A DNA stretch of 64,000 bases from Methanolobus chelungpuianus (GTDB lineage: Archaea; Halobacteriota; Methanosarcinia; Methanosarcinales; Methanosarcinaceae), in NCBI RefSeq assembly GCF_024500045.1, contig NZ_JTEO01000002.1, forward strand, positions 620,001-684,000, in the 5' to 3' direction. This document shows, piece by piece, positions 35,572 to 44,941 of the stretch. Under the pieces are notes generated by a model, which did not search any database, was not told the origin of the DNA, and saw nothing but the letters and a program-made list of their open reading frames with translations. Position numbers and translations under genes: made by a program. Each line of letters begins with the position of its first letter. The first letter of the stretch is position 1.

Positions 35572-36231
35572 ATGAAACTGACAGTGGTTTATGATAATGA
35601 GGCAAGGACAGGTCTAAGGAGCGGATGGGGCTTTTCCTGCTTAGTTGAGGTTCCGGGTCACAGGATTCTCTTTGACACCGGCTGGGATGGCCACCTATTA
35701 CTTGATAACATGCGCAAACTATCGATATCTCCCGCAGATATTGACACTCTTGTATTGTCCCACCAGCACTGGGACCACATCGGGGGCCTGCCGGCTTTAC
35801 TCAATTCAAGTCCGGATCTGCATATCTACGTACCATCAGGCTTTTCCTCAAATCTGAAAAAAGAGATATCCTCAAGGTGTGCAATTCTCCATGAGGTCAA
35901 AGATCCCCGGAATATATGTGAGAGCGTCTATACAACAGGAGAACTTGGTACAGACATCAAAGAACAGTCCCTTGTGCTCGACTCTGCTAAGGGGCTGTAT
36001 GTCATTGCAGGCTGTGCACACCCCGGGATTTCCTCAATACTGAGTGCAACATCCCGCTTTGGTACTGTTGCCGGCATAATAGGAGGGCTTCATGACACTC
36101 AGGAGCATTGTTTGCTCAAGGGGTTACAGCTCATCGGTGCAGGCCATTGTACTGTCCATAAGAACAAGTTCCGGGAAATGTACCCTGGGAGTTTTAAGGA
36201 TATCTTTGCAGGTTATTCTATGGATCTATAA
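35572..36231 (+). CDS. MBL-fold metal-dependent hydrolase (COG1237 type)
   Basis: A 219-residue metallo-beta-lactamase-fold protein. It has the metal motif LSHQHWDHIGGLPAL (HxHxDH-like, with Gln-His) and a later GCAHPGISSIL histidine, plus LFDTGWDG near the N terminus. The GCAHPGI wording is that of the COG1237 branch, which includes MJ0301, the enzyme joining pterin and ribofuranosyl-aminobenzene phosphate in methanopterin biosynthesis. Whether this protein catalyses that step is an inference. Upstream frame extends to 35422, but the family N terminus (KLTVVYDNEA) starts at the ATG 35572. Confidence 0.85.
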   Translation: MKLTVVYDNEARTGLRSGWGFSCLVEVPGHRILFDTGWDGHLLLDNMRKLSISPADIDTLVLSHQHWDHIGGLPALLNSSPDLHIYVPSGFSSNLKKEISSRCAILHEVKDPRNICESVYTTGELGTDIKEQSLVLDSAKGLYVIAGCAHPGISSILSATSRFGTVAGIIGGLHDTQEHCLLKGLQLIGAGHCTVHKNKFREMYPGSFKDIFAGYSMDL

Positions 36232-36283
36232 CAAGCACCTTGATCCGAAGCTGGAAAATACATGGTTGTATGTTGCCTGATGT

Positions 36284-37114
36284 TCACACTTTGAATGTGT
36301 TCCTGAAACTGTAAACAAGATAAGCCAAGGCCGTATTGATCGCGGAGAATATCACGGACAGCACCGTGAATATCAGCAGGTACATGGTGTAGAGGAATAT
36401 CCTTGCCAGCATATCCTCCGTATTCACTTTTAAAATGTATGCCAGCACATTTCCAATCACCAGCAGAAGGAATATTGCAGGCAGTCCCTTTGTGGCTCCC
36501 TTGAGGTCAGCAGTGCTCAGGGCCATGTGGGATGCAATACCCAGGGACAGGAACACGTATATCCAGAAGTTGACGTTACTGGCATTGGGTAAGCTGAACA
36601 GTCCAGAAAGAAGGCCTGTTAAAAAACCTGTAACATATTCAAACCCGGAAGATCCTAGTGCGCTGCTGCTACTGAACAGCAGCATCCTGCCTGTGATGTC
36701 CTCGAAGATCCCCGGAAGCAGCATATACATGCTCAGGATAAGAAATATGTTGGCGCTTATAAGGGGGCCTATTCCTATGAAGAAGTTGCCCATGTTCTGA
36801 TAGAGGCTTTTCTTGTTGTATGTGTGTTTTACGTAGCCTAGGGTTCCGTCCTTGCCCCTGAGGTCAAGCAGCTTTACCTTTGTTACCTTGTGCCTGAAGA
36901 GCCAGCACATCAGCAGGTGTCCTGTCTCATGCACAGGCACTCCTATCCAGGCGGTCATCAGAAGGGCAGTCTTCCCAAGGCTCTTACCCCAGTATTTGTT
37001 TGCATGTTTTTCCATACTTCCCAGCAGGAGGCCGAGCAACAGCACAGGACCGACGAATGCCAGCATTTCGAGGAGGCTCAGTTCCAGTATTCTCAGGATA
37101 TCCGCTGTTACCAA
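36284..37114 (-). CDS. polytopic membrane protein with HETGH zinc-protease motif
   Basis: A 276-residue membrane protein with about six to seven hydrophobic segments. The motif VPVHETGHLLMCWLF (HExxH) lies in the second segment, as in membrane metalloproteases, and a second region with FIGIGPLISANIFLIL follows. It does not have the usual NxxPxxxxDGG motif of site-2 proteases, so it is a divergent M50-like or putative peptidase. No substrate can be suggested. It is convergent with the MBL gene and divergent from the peroxiredoxin gene. Confidence 0.7.
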   Translation of the reverse strand: MVTADILRILELSLLEMLAFVGPVLLLGLLLGSMEKHANKYWGKSLGKTALLMTAWIGVPVHETGHLLMCWLFRHKVTKVKLLDLRGKDGTLGYVKHTYNKKSLYQNMGNFFIGIGPLISANIFLILSMYMLLPGIFEDITGRMLLFSSSSALGSSGFEYVTGFLTGLLSGLFSLPNASNVNFWIYVFLSLGIASHMALSTADLKGATKGLPAIFLLLVIGNVLAYILKVNTEDMLARIFLYTMYLLIFTVLSVIFSAINTALAYLVYSFRNTFKV

Positions 37115-37232
37115 TTATTCCTGCTCCCTGTATACATCGTTTTTATTCTTATCTAATGTTACTTCTACAGTTAAGTACTTATTCCATGAACATAGGATGT
37201 TCTTAGGATGTGGGGACATCAGAGGCCGGGAC

Positions 37233-38147
37233 ATGTCCGGTCATTCTGGCCTTGCTTCACATCTCATTGAGTTGATACGCATGGACGAGAAAAGGGATAC
37301 AAGGAAGTATATTGAGGATCAGTTCAGAGAACTGAAGGATAACATCTCCCGTAACATCCGGGAGCTTGAGCTGGATAAGGAGTTCGAAAGGCAGACAAAG
37401 GATCTGAACGAGTATATGGAGACCAATGTCCGCAGGATCAAGGAAAGTATTGCGGAGCGGACTTCAGGCGAGCCGGAAGTTACCATCATGCCCCTGATAG
37501 GTGAGGATGCCCCTTCATTCAAAGCTGTCACCACTGCAGGAGAGATAAACTTCCCACGGGACTATAAAGGCAAGTGGGTCATTCTCTTCAGCCATCCTGC
37601 AGACTTCACACCCGTATGCACCACCGAATTCATGACCTTCGCGAGCATGGAAAATGAGTTCAATGCCCTCAACTGCCAGCTCATCGGCCTGTCCATTGAC
37701 AGCATCTACGCTCACATCGCATGGCTGCGCACCATCAAGGAAAAGATAGAGTACAAGGGAATGAAAGATGTGGAGGTAACTTTCCCTGTGATAGCTGACC
37801 TCAAGATGGAAGTTGCAAAGAAATTCGGGATGCTCCAGGTAACGGCTTCGGACACCCAGGCTGTGCGGGCAGTGTTCGTGATAGACCCGAAGGCCAAGAT
37901 CAGGGCCATACTCTATTACCCGCTCTCGACTGGCAGGAACATTGCTGAGATAAAGAGACTGCTCATGGCGCTGCAGAAGGCAGATGCCGAAGGCGTCGCA
38001 ACACCTGCGAACTGGCAGCCGGGTGACGATGTGATCATTCCGCCGCCAGGTTCATGCGGAGTTGCAAAACAGAGGATGGAGGCCGCTGAGGAAGGCAAGT
38101 ACTGTCTCGACTGGTTCATGTGTCTCAGGAAAGAGAGGACTGAGTAA
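37233..38147 (+). CDS. peroxiredoxin (Prx6/1-Cys-type archaeal) with helical N-terminal extension
   Basis: A 304-residue protein. Residues about 85-304 are an AhpC/TSA peroxiredoxin: PLIGEDAPSFKAVTTAGEIN, the peroxidatic-cysteine motif HPADFTPVCTTEF (C129), DSIYAHIAWL, and an archaeal-type C-terminal tail with GSCGVAKQRM and YCLDWFMCLRKE, whose cysteines may act as resolving cysteines. The first about 85 residues are unusual: a charged, probably coiled-coil segment rich in E, K, R. The ATG at 37233 has AGAGG seven bases before; ATGs at 37197 and 37281 are alternatives. The longer open frame to 36852 overlaps the opposite gene. Confidence 0.85.
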   Translation: MSGHSGLASHLIELIRMDEKRDTRKYIEDQFRELKDNISRNIRELELDKEFERQTKDLNEYMETNVRRIKESIAERTSGEPEVTIMPLIGEDAPSFKAVTTAGEINFPRDYKGKWVILFSHPADFTPVCTTEFMTFASMENEFNALNCQLIGLSIDSIYAHIAWLRTIKEKIEYKGMKDVEVTFPVIADLKMEVAKKFGMLQVTASDTQAVRAVFVIDPKAKIRAILYYPLSTGRNIAEIKRLLMALQKADAEGVATPANWQPGDDVIIPPPGSCGVAKQRMEAAEEGKYCLDWFMCLRKERTE

Positions 38148-38180
38148 GCGGATATTTCTATCCGCTATATTTTTACGATC
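38147..38180 (+). terminator. terminator after the peroxiredoxin gene
   Basis: AGCGGATA (38147-38154) and TATCCGCT (38159-38166) form a perfect 8-bp stem with a 4-nt loop, followed by ATATTTTTA. It begins at the last base of the stop codon. Confidence 0.65.
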
Positions 38181-38204
38181 TTTTAATAAGACGCCGAATC
38201 GTAT

Positions 38205-39491
38205 TTATTTTCCTTCTTCCTCTTCTTCAAGCGCCTTGTTCACGATCTTCATAGCGCAGAGGTCTCCGCACATGGAGCATGCTCCGCTGCCGGTTATCCT
38301 GCTTTCCCTGATCTGCCTTGCGCGCTCGCCGTCTATGGCAATGCTGAACTGTGTGTCCCAGTCGAGGTTCCTGCGGGCGTGTGCCATCCTGTCGTCAATG
38401 GCCCTTGCACGCTCCTTCTGTCCTTCCTTTGCAAGGTCGGCTGCGTGGGCTGCTATCTTTGTTACGATGGTGCCTTCCCGGATGTCATCGTTGGTTGGGA
38501 GGGCCAGATGCTCAGCAGGGGTGGTCATGCACAGGAAATCCGTACCGCACATGCCTGCGAATGTCCCGCCGATGGCTCCGGTGATGTGGTCGTAGCCGGG
38601 TGCGATGTCGGTTACCAGGGGACCTAGCAGGTAAAGGGGGGCGTTGTCGCACAGGTTCTTCATTCCTTTGACACTAAGCTCTATCTCGTCAATGGGGACA
38701 TGCCCGGGACCTTCCACAAAGCACTGCACATCCGCTTCCCTTGTCCTTTTCACAAGCTCCCCGAGGGTGATGAATTCCATGAATGAGGGCCTGTCCGATG
38801 CGTCATGGATACAGCCTGGCCTCATGCCGTCTCCAAGGCTCACGGCCATGTCGTACTCACGGGCTATGTCGAGGAGATAATCATATTCTGAATAGAATGG
38901 GTTGTCCTCACCATTATGTATCATCCAGGCGTAAGTGAAAGAACCTCCTCTGCTGACGATATTGGTGATCCTGTCTCCCTTTTTGAGGCGCTGGATGGAG
39001 TTGAGGTTGACGCCTGCGTGCACGGTTACAAAGTCCACGCCGTCCCGGGCGTGCTTGCGTACTGCATTGAACATATCATCGGAAGTCATGTCGACAACAG
39101 CCTTCTGGCTCGCTGCCGCCTGGTAAATGGGGACGGAGCCAATGGGCAGTTCCACAGCATCCATGATCCTTTTTCTTATAAGGTCCAGATCACCTCCCGT
39201 GGAGAGGTCCATGATGGCATCGGCACCATATGCCTGTGCTGTTCTTGCCTTTTCCACCTCGTCATCTATGTTGATATAGTCCCTGGAAGTGCCTATGTTG
39301 GCATTGACCTTGGTGCTCAGGTACTTCCCGATACCTATCAGGCGGCACTCTCTCTGGGTGTTGTTCGGGATGGTTATCGTGCCCTTCGCAATGCAGGAAC
39401 ATATCATCTTTGCCTCCACTCCTTCGCTCCTGGCCACAGCTTCCATCTCGGAGGTGATCACACCTTTCTTTGCGTCTTCCATTAATGTCAT
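38205..39491 (-). CDS. thiC: phosphomethylpyrimidine synthase ThiC
   Basis: A 428-residue radical SAM enzyme that turns aminoimidazole ribotide into the hydroxymethylpyrimidine phosphate of thiamine. Visible family blocks: [58 protein letters not shown] and the C-terminal cluster motif [10 protein letters not shown] (CxxCx4C with the preceding Cys). Length is typical of the shorter archaeal/bacterial form. No thiamine-pyrophosphate riboswitch core is evident upstream; a minus-strand TATA box lies near 39541-39552, giving a leader of about 30 nt. GCAGGA precedes the ATG. Confidence 0.97.
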   Translation of the reverse strand: MTLMEDAKKGVITSEMEAVARSEGVEAKMICSCIAKGTITIPNNTQRECRLIGIGKYLSTKVNANIGTSRDYINIDDEVEKARTAQAYGADAIMDLSTGGDLDLIRKRIMDAVELPIGSVPIYQAAASQKAVVDMTSDDMFNAVRKHARDGVDFVTVHAGVNLNSIQRLKKGDRITNIVSRGGSFTYAWMIHNGEDNPFYSEYDYLLDIAREYDMAVSLGDGMRPGCIHDASDRPSFMEFITLGELVKRTREADVQCFVEGPGHVPIDEIELSVKGMKNLCDNAPLYLLGPLVTDIAPGYDHITGAIGGTFAGMCGTDFLCMTTPAEHLALPTNDDIREGTIVTKIAAHAADLAKEGQKERARAIDDRMAHARRNLDWDTQFSIAIDGERARQIRESRITGSGACSMCGDLCAMKIVNKALEEEEEGK

Positions 39492-39540
39492 TCTTACTGT
39501 TCCTGCATTATGTCTGTTTACGGCAGCATGTATAGTTTAG

Positions 39541-39552
39541 GTAGATATATAT
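39541..39552 (-). promoter_or_regulatory. TATA box of thiC
   Basis: CATATATAT on the minus strand, about 50 bases upstream of the start codon, so transcription should start near 39520. The sequence between has no riboswitch-like pairing. Confidence 0.55.
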
Positions 39553-39721
39553 GTTTCATATTCTTATGTCTGTATCGCTGTTCTCCTGCCTTTTTAAGAG
39601 GTCAGTCACATTCACAGAAAAAACAAGGGCGAAGTGGTGCAGATAGCGGAATCTTAAACCAAAAGTTCTTCACCTTGTGTTCAATAAGACCTTTGTTTGC
39701 GTATGAAAGGATAAAATTTTA

Positions 39722-40536
39722 CTACAGTGTCTCTACTTCATTATTGTAATATTTTACACTATGAATTACTGACGTTTTATGAAACCCGGCCTTAGTAACT
39801 TCATTTATTCCTTCTTCAACATGCAAAGAGTAAAGCTGCTCTTTATAAAAATCAACATCTATCGACAACCAGCTGTCTTCATCATTCATAGTCACATCCA
39901 TGATGATGTACGGCTTCTCTTCATCAATAGGAAGTGGTTGCTGTGCATAAGCATATTTGGAATTTATCTCGTTTGCAACCGTTTCTACCTTATTTTCATC
40001 CAGGATGACTGTATAGTCCGACAGCACAAACATGATCTTGTTTGTTAAGGGATCGATTAGTTCTAAGGAGTTACCCTGTATGTTATACTTGTAGTCTTTT
40101 CCCTGCCCGTATGTTTCAGGCATTGTTACAACATTTTTATCATATATTCTTCCATTCTCCGGTTGCACATAGTAGGTGTGAATATCATATCTATCAAGGT
40201 CTGCTGCAAAAAACGTAACTGTTTCATCTTCACCAAAGTCAGCATGAGAGTAACTACGCCGTTAGAGTACCTCTTTGCCCCCTCAAACTTTATCATGATA
40301 TTATCTTTCGTTTCATAGTAAATGGTTGTAAGATGAACATACTTTGTATCAATACCTTCGTCTCCGATAGCTTTCTCGGCAATATCTGTTAAGTTTTTTC
40401 CATATTCCGATTGAGGGTCAATTACCACCGTTTTTCTGGCTTCAGATATCGCATAAACAGTCGTAATACATAACATCGAGATTAATATAATGCTAATCAG
40501 TGTGAGTTTGTAGTTCTTTTTATATTTCATATACAA
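39722..40536 (-). pseudogene. frameshifted gene for a membrane-anchored or secreted protein
   Basis: Two overlapping frames together read as one protein of about 270 residues. The first (from 40536) has a signal or anchor segment YKLTLISIILISMLCITTVY and an extracellular-looking beta-rich part up to KFEGAKRYSNG. Near 40258 one base seems to be missing: the other frame continues with YSHADFGEDETVTFFAADLD, then the ORF from 40168 runs to the end (NVVTMPETYGQG, ELIDPLTNKIM). There are no further stops, so the change is recent or a sequencing error. The family is not recognised. The gene is AT-rich compared with its neighbours. Confidence 0.72.
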
Positions 40537-40676
40537 ACCTCAAAATATACATTTTTATAATAATACAAATAATATGTTATCTATATATTATATTTTTGAC
40601 AGGAGTTCTCCACAGGAGACTACGATAATATTACTTTCACTCCGCAAGCTCAACTCTTATCTAATATCAACTCATA

Positions 40677-43052
40677 ATGGCGTGCATGTCTATCGTCGTA
40701 TTCACGGAAAAGAACAAGGCAGCAGCGCAGATAGCCGGCATACTGAGCGAGGGGGGTTTCAGCCGGGCATCCATAGAAGGCGTTCCCGTGTACGACTTTA
40801 AGAAGGACGGCAAGGAATGGAGGATAATGGGCCTCTCCGGCCACATCATGGGATATGACTTCCCTCCGGAGCTCAACAACTGGCGTGGCTGCGACCCTTC
40901 AGTGCTGCTTGATACCCCTCCTGTCAAGACCGTCACAAAACAACCTTTCGCATCGGCCATCGCTTTGCTCTGTAGTGGCGCCGATCAGATAATCCTGGCA
41001 TGCGACTTTGACAGGGAGGGAGAGAACATTGGCTTTGAGGCCAAGTCCCTTGCCGAGAAAGTATCGAACTGCCCTATGAAAAGGGCGCGCTTCTCCACCC
41101 TCTCCCCCGGAGAGATCAAGCAGGCATTCAGCAATCTTGTGGAGCCGGATGTCAACCTGGCAATGTCTGCAGAGGCGCGCCAGATACTGGACCTGAAGAT
41201 GGGTGCGGCCTTTACACGCTTCCTGACCCTGGCGGTGCAGCAGAGGGCACGCACCAAGGAAATAATCTCCATCGGTCCCTGCCAGACACCCACATGCGGC
41301 TTTGTTTACGAGCGTGAGAAGCTCATCAGGGATTTCAAGTCCAAGGATTTCTGGAAGATAGAGGCCACTTTCAATCACTCTGGCATCGACTTTACAGGCA
41401 TGCACCGCAGCGGCCATATCCACGATAAGGCCAAGGCAGACGAGATATTCAGCCGCATTAAAGGTTCCAAGACCGGTATCCTTGTAAAGAAGAGTGTCAA
41501 GGAGTCCACGACAAGTCCTCCCTATCCGCTGAACACCACCGAGTTCCTGAAGCGCGCTTCCAAGTTCCTCGGGATAAGCCCTGAGAATGCCCTTGAGATT
41601 GCGGAGCAGCTCTACCTATCAGGTTTTACCAGCTATCCGAGGACCGAGACCAATAAGTATGCCGATGATTTTGATTTCCAGGCCAAAGTCTTAGGTTTTG
41701 CTTCGGGAGAGTACCGTGAGTATGCCCTGGCTATACTCTCAAAGCCGCCCGTCACCTGCAGGAACGGAACCCGCGACGGTCATGACCATCCGCCTATATA
41801 TCCGATCAAGGCTGCAACGAAGGCTGATATTGAGAAGAGCGTGAGGATACCGGATGCCTGGAAAGTATATGATCTGGTCGCCCGGCATTTCCTTGCTAAC
41901 CTGATGCAGCCTGCTGTGTTCGAGAAGACGCATCTTGAGATCGGAGTGAAAGAGGAGATATTCGATACCACGGGTTCTGTAATGAAGGACCCTGGCTGGC
42001 TGGCCGCATATCCTTTTGAGACCAAGAACGATAAGTTCCTTCCGGATATAGCCGTGAAGGAGGAAGTTGTTATAAAAAAGCTGAGCAACACCAAATCCCA
42101 GACGACCCCTCCCAAGAGACTGACCGAGGCCGAGCTGCTCACGCTGATGGATAAGAACGGTATCGGCACCAAGGCAACTGCTCCCAGTCATATCGAGACG
42201 AACAAGAAGCGCGGTTACTTTGAGACGAAGGGTAAGACGATTTCCATCCTTGACACCGGTTTCACCCTCATGGAAGCTCTTGACTCCAGCGTGCCCATAC
42301 TTGTGAAGCCTGCCGTCCGTTCCCGTATCGAGGCCCTTATCCAGGAAGTGGAGGACGGAAAAAAAGGCTTTGAGGATGCACTCGAGGAAGGTTCGGTGCT
42401 TATCCGGGACATGTATTCACACCTGATAACAAACAAGGACCAGATAGTCAGGAATATCGCAGGCACCATAACCGACGAGCAGATAGCAGCGGATAAGAAG
42501 AACTTCATAGGGCAGTGCCCCGAATGTGGCCGGATGCTGCGTATGGTCAAGACCGACAATGGCAGGTTCGTGGGCTGCAGCGGCTACTCTGATTGCAGGA
42601 AGACGTATCCTCTGCCAAAGGAAGGTGCTCTTACAGTAGCCAGGTCGAAGGAATGTAAAAACGCAGGTATAGCCGTGCTGAAAGTCGGCACCAAGTACTT
42701 CTGGTCCGTGGGCGTGGGTCCCTGCTTTAAGTGTGAGCACGAGAAGGAGTGCTTCCCGCCTGATGTGGTAGGCCCGTGCCCGAAGTGTGAAGGTTCGATG
42801 TTCATCCTTGAAATGAAGGAGAATCGTTTCCTTGCCTGTACCAGGAAGTGCGGGCATACGCAGTCTCTTCCCAAAGAGGGTAAACTGACAATAGCCGGTG
42901 AATGTGAACAGTGCGGCTGGAAGAGACTGAGCATAAAGGAGACCGGAAAGGATAAGAAGGGAAAAGCCGTGGCAAACCCGGAAAAGGAGGCGGGTGTGCG
43001 GGAGCTCTGCATCAACCTCCGATGCCCCTCCAGGACGGGCAGGAAAGCTTAA
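40677..43052 (+). CDS. topA: DNA topoisomerase I (type IA, archaeal)
   Basis: A 791-residue type IA topoisomerase that relaxes negative supercoils by nicking and passing one strand. The N-terminal Toprim domain has MACMSIVVFTEKNKAAAQIA and the acidic DFDREGENIG. The active-site tyrosine is in GFTSYPRTETNKY (Y320). The C terminus carries zinc-ribbon modules: CPECGRMLRM, CSGYSDCRKTY, and a later pair with CPKCEGSM and CEQCGWKR. The in-frame ATG at 40686 (MSIVVFTEK) is an alternative start. A TATA box is near 40580-40592, and the neighbouring frameshifted gene is divergent. Confidence 0.95.
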   Translation: MACMSIVVFTEKNKAAAQIAGILSEGGFSRASIEGVPVYDFKKDGKEWRIMGLSGHIMGYDFPPELNNWRGCDPSVLLDTPPVKTVTKQPFASAIALLCSGADQIILACDFDREGENIGFEAKSLAEKVSNCPMKRARFSTLSPGEIKQAFSNLVEPDVNLAMSAEARQILDLKMGAAFTRFLTLAVQQRARTKEIISIGPCQTPTCGFVYEREKLIRDFKSKDFWKIEATFNHSGIDFTGMHRSGHIHDKAKADEIFSRIKGSKTGILVKKSVKESTTSPPYPLNTTEFLKRASKFLGISPENALEIAEQLYLSGFTSYPRTETNKYADDFDFQAKVLGFASGEYREYALAILSKPPVTCRNGTRDGHDHPPIYPIKAATKADIEKSVRIPDAWKVYDLVARHFLANLMQPAVFEKTHLEIGVKEEIFDTTGSVMKDPGWLAAYPFETKNDKFLPDIAVKEEVVIKKLSNTKSQTTPPKRLTEAELLTLMDKNGIGTKATAPSHIETNKKRGYFETKGKTISILDTGFTLMEALDSSVPILVKPAVRSRIEALIQEVEDGKKGFEDALEEGSVLIRDMYSHLITNKDQIVRNIAGTITDEQIAADKKNFIGQCPECGRMLRMVKTDNGRFVGCSGYSDCRKTYPLPKEGALTVARSKECKNAGIAVLKVGTKYFWSVGVGPCFKCEHEKECFPPDVVGPCPKCEGSMFILEMKENRFLACTRKCGHTQSLPKEGKLTIAGECEQCGWKRLSIKETGKDKKGKAVANPEKEAGVRELCINLRCPSRTGRKA

Positions 43053-43143
43053 TCAAGCAAATTTGATTTACTCTTATATCAAACAATCTTGAATTACTCC
43101 AAATCTGACAAAAACTTATATATATGGAACACATTTTAGAACT

Positions 43144-43260
43144 TGGAGACGAAGAGCAATCCATAACTACACGATATACACAAATCGCAATCAATGACCT
43201 TCATCGGTTGGGTCTGCGAAAATCTACCTGCTTTCTCCACAACCATTACCTTCGTCTCCA
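43144..43260 (+). ncRNA. putative structured small RNA, copy 2
   Basis: Ends pair perfectly over 11 bp: TGGAGACGAAG (43144-43154) with CTTCGTCTCCA (43250-43260). TTATATATAT at 43116-43125 lies about 25 nt upstream, so a transcript should begin at the first stem. There is no plus-strand gene downstream to which it could be a leader; the next gene is convergent. Inside are CGAT/ATCG and GGTTG/CAACC pairings and the TTCAT-GGGTCTG-CTTTC pattern also seen in copy 1 at 3176-3310. Alternatives are a miniature inverted-repeat element, or a minus-strand 36-41 codon ORF (containing CDLCISC) that fills the same interval. Confidence 0.5.
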
Positions 43261-43275
43261 TACCTCCATAGCGCT

Positions 43276-43800
43276 TTACTTCCATGCTTCTGCATAACTT
43301 TCTTCATAGCATATATCCCTGAGCTCCTTTCTTGAAGACACGGCGTTCTTTTCCGCAGGATGTCCTATTGCCAGTACCGCCATAAGCTCCATGGACTCGG
43401 GACAACTCAGAATCAAGTTAACTTTATCTTTCTGGTTCAGGATTTCTCCCAGCCAGACCGCTCCGAGCCCCAGCTCGCAGCAGGCAAGCAGCATGTTCTG
43501 TATGGCAGCCCCAATGGCCTGCAGGTCCTTTGTCCTGTTGTACATAGCGGCCTGGTCAAGGTACACTGCTATTAGCAAGGGGGCATTGCTGACGATATTT
43601 CCATAATGGGTGCATTCGGCCAGCTTTTTCCTGGTATCCTTTTCCTGGATGACGATAAACCTCCATGGCTGGTTGTTGAGGCCTGAGGGTGCCCACCTGC
43701 CTGCGTCCAGGATAGTAGCGATCTCTTCCCTTGTGATCTTCCCTTGCGTGTATTCCCTTATGCTGCGTCTTGAAAGGATAGTATCTATAGTTCCTGACAT
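43276..43800 (-). CDS. nitroreductase family protein
   Basis: A 174-residue FMN-dependent oxidoreductase. Family features are SRRSIREYTQGKITREEIAT, GRWAPSGLNNQPWRFIVI, and the late GLGAVWLGEILNQ. The length is typical of the short nitroreductase subfamily. These proteins reduce nitro-compounds, quinones or other electron acceptors with NAD(P)H, usually without a known natural substrate. It is transcribed alone on the minus strand and is convergent with the putative RNA element. Confidence 0.9.
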   Translation of the reverse strand: MSGTIDTILSRRSIREYTQGKITREEIATILDAGRWAPSGLNNQPWRFIVIQEKDTRKKLAECTHYGNIVSNAPLLIAVYLDQAAMYNRTKDLQAIGAAIQNMLLACCELGLGAVWLGEILNQKDKVNLILSCPESMELMAVLAIGHPAEKNAVSSRKELRDICYEESYAEAWK

Positions 43801-43844
43801 TGAAAACCTCCGGTTATCCGCTAAGAATTATCTTACATCAAAAA

Positions 43845-43871
43845 TAGAAAAAGGTAGCAGGCCGGGGGCCT
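43845..43871 (-). terminator. terminator of the ilv operon
   Basis: On the minus strand AGGCC-CCC-GGCCT (43859-43871) overlaps the ilvC stop codon and is followed by TGCTACCTTTTTC. It ends the cimA-ilvB-ilvN-ilvC operon. Confidence 0.55.
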
Positions 43872-44877
43872 ACTTCTCGTTGAGCCCGCTGTTGAGCCAG
43901 GGCATCTTTGCTCTGATCTGCTTGCCGATGACTTCAACCGGGTGCTCCCTGTCCATCCTTTCCATAGCTGTGAGCACCGGCCTGTTCGCCTTGCCCTCAA
44001 GCACGAACTCGCGGGCGAACTCGCCGTTCTGGATCCTGTCGAGCGCTTCGTACATGGCTTCCCTGGAAAGCTCATTTATTATCTTTGGACCCACGGTCAT
44101 GCCGCCGTACTCGGCAGTGTTGGAAACGGAGTACCACATCTTCTCAAGACCGCCCTCGTGTATGAGATCCACAATGAGCTTGAGCTCATGGCAGGTCTCG
44201 AAGTATGCCATCTCCGGCTGGTATCCTGCCTCGGTGAGCACTTCAAAGGACATCTTGATAAGTGAGGCGACACCGCCACAGAGGTCGACCTGCTCTCCGA
44301 AGAGGTCGGTCTCGGTCTCCTCGCGGAAGGTGGTCTCATAAACTCCTGCGCGTGTGCATCCCACACCTTTTGCATGTGCAAGTGCCAGCTTCTTTGCATT
44401 ACCGGTAGCGTCCTGGTAGACTGCGATAAGGCCGGGCACTCCTGCTCCGTCCCTGTAGGTCCTTCTTACCAGGTGCCCGGGGCTCTTTGGTGCCACCATG
44501 TAGACGTCGATGTCCTTCTGGGGGATGATCTGGTTGTAGTGGATGTTGAAACCGTGAGAGAACACAATAGCGTTCCCCGCTTCAAGGCCGGGCTCGATCT
44601 CGCTGTAGTATACCTGTGACTGGGTCTCATCGGGCAGGAGTATCTGTATGATGTCAGCAGCCTTTGCAGCATCTGCCACGGTCATGACCTTGAGACCGTC
44701 GTCCTCAGCCTGCTTCCAGCGCCTGCTGCCTTTCCTCAGGCCCACGACCACATCAAGGCCGGAGTCATGGAGGTTCTGGGCCTGGGCGTGTCCCTGGCTT
44801 CCATAACCCATAACTGCTATCTTCTTACCTTTCAGAACATTCAGGTCTGCATCGTTATCGTAAAACATCTGTGCCAT
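43870..44877 (-). CDS. ilvC: ketol-acid reductoisomerase
   Basis: A 335-residue class I enzyme that isomerises and reduces acetolactate to dihydroxy-isovalerate, and acetohydroxybutyrate likewise, in valine/isoleucine synthesis. N-terminal NADPH-binding site: [20 protein letters not shown]. Middle: [13 protein letters not shown]. Metal-binding region: [19 protein letters not shown] and [12 protein letters not shown]. It is the last gene of the operon, 64 bp after ilvN. Confidence 0.97.
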   Translation of the reverse strand: MAQMFYDNDADLNVLKGKKIAVMGYGSQGHAQAQNLHDSGLDVVVGLRKGSRRWKQAEDDGLKVMTVADAAKAADIIQILLPDETQSQVYYSEIEPGLEAGNAIVFSHGFNIHYNQIIPQKDIDVYMVAPKSPGHLVRRTYRDGAGVPGLIAVYQDATGNAKKLALAHAKGVGCTRAGVYETTFREETETDLFGEQVDLCGGVASLIKMSFEVLTEAGYQPEMAYFETCHELKLIVDLIHEGGLEKMWYSVSNTAEYGGMTVGPKIINELSREAMYEALDRIQNGEFAREFVLEGKANRPVLTAMERMDREHPVEVIGKQIRAKMPWLNSGLNEK

Positions 44878-44941
44878 TATCTAGTACCTCTCTATGTGAA
44901 TTGACGTTAATGAACAATTAAATTTGCTGTAAACTGTACCT

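Noticed and set aside
36852-37232. Upstream part of the peroxiredoxin open frame
   Set aside because: It overlaps the oppositely transcribed HETGH membrane protein gene and lacks a family counterpart.
39492-39721. Thiamine-pyrophosphate riboswitch upstream of thiC
   Set aside because: No CUGAGA-type core or suitable helices; the predicted leader is only about 30 nt.
43144-43260. Miniature inverted-repeat transposable element
   Set aside because: The 11-bp terminal repeats would suit one, but no flanking target duplication is visible and the related element at 3176-3310 has different ends; a TATA box at the right distance favours RNA.
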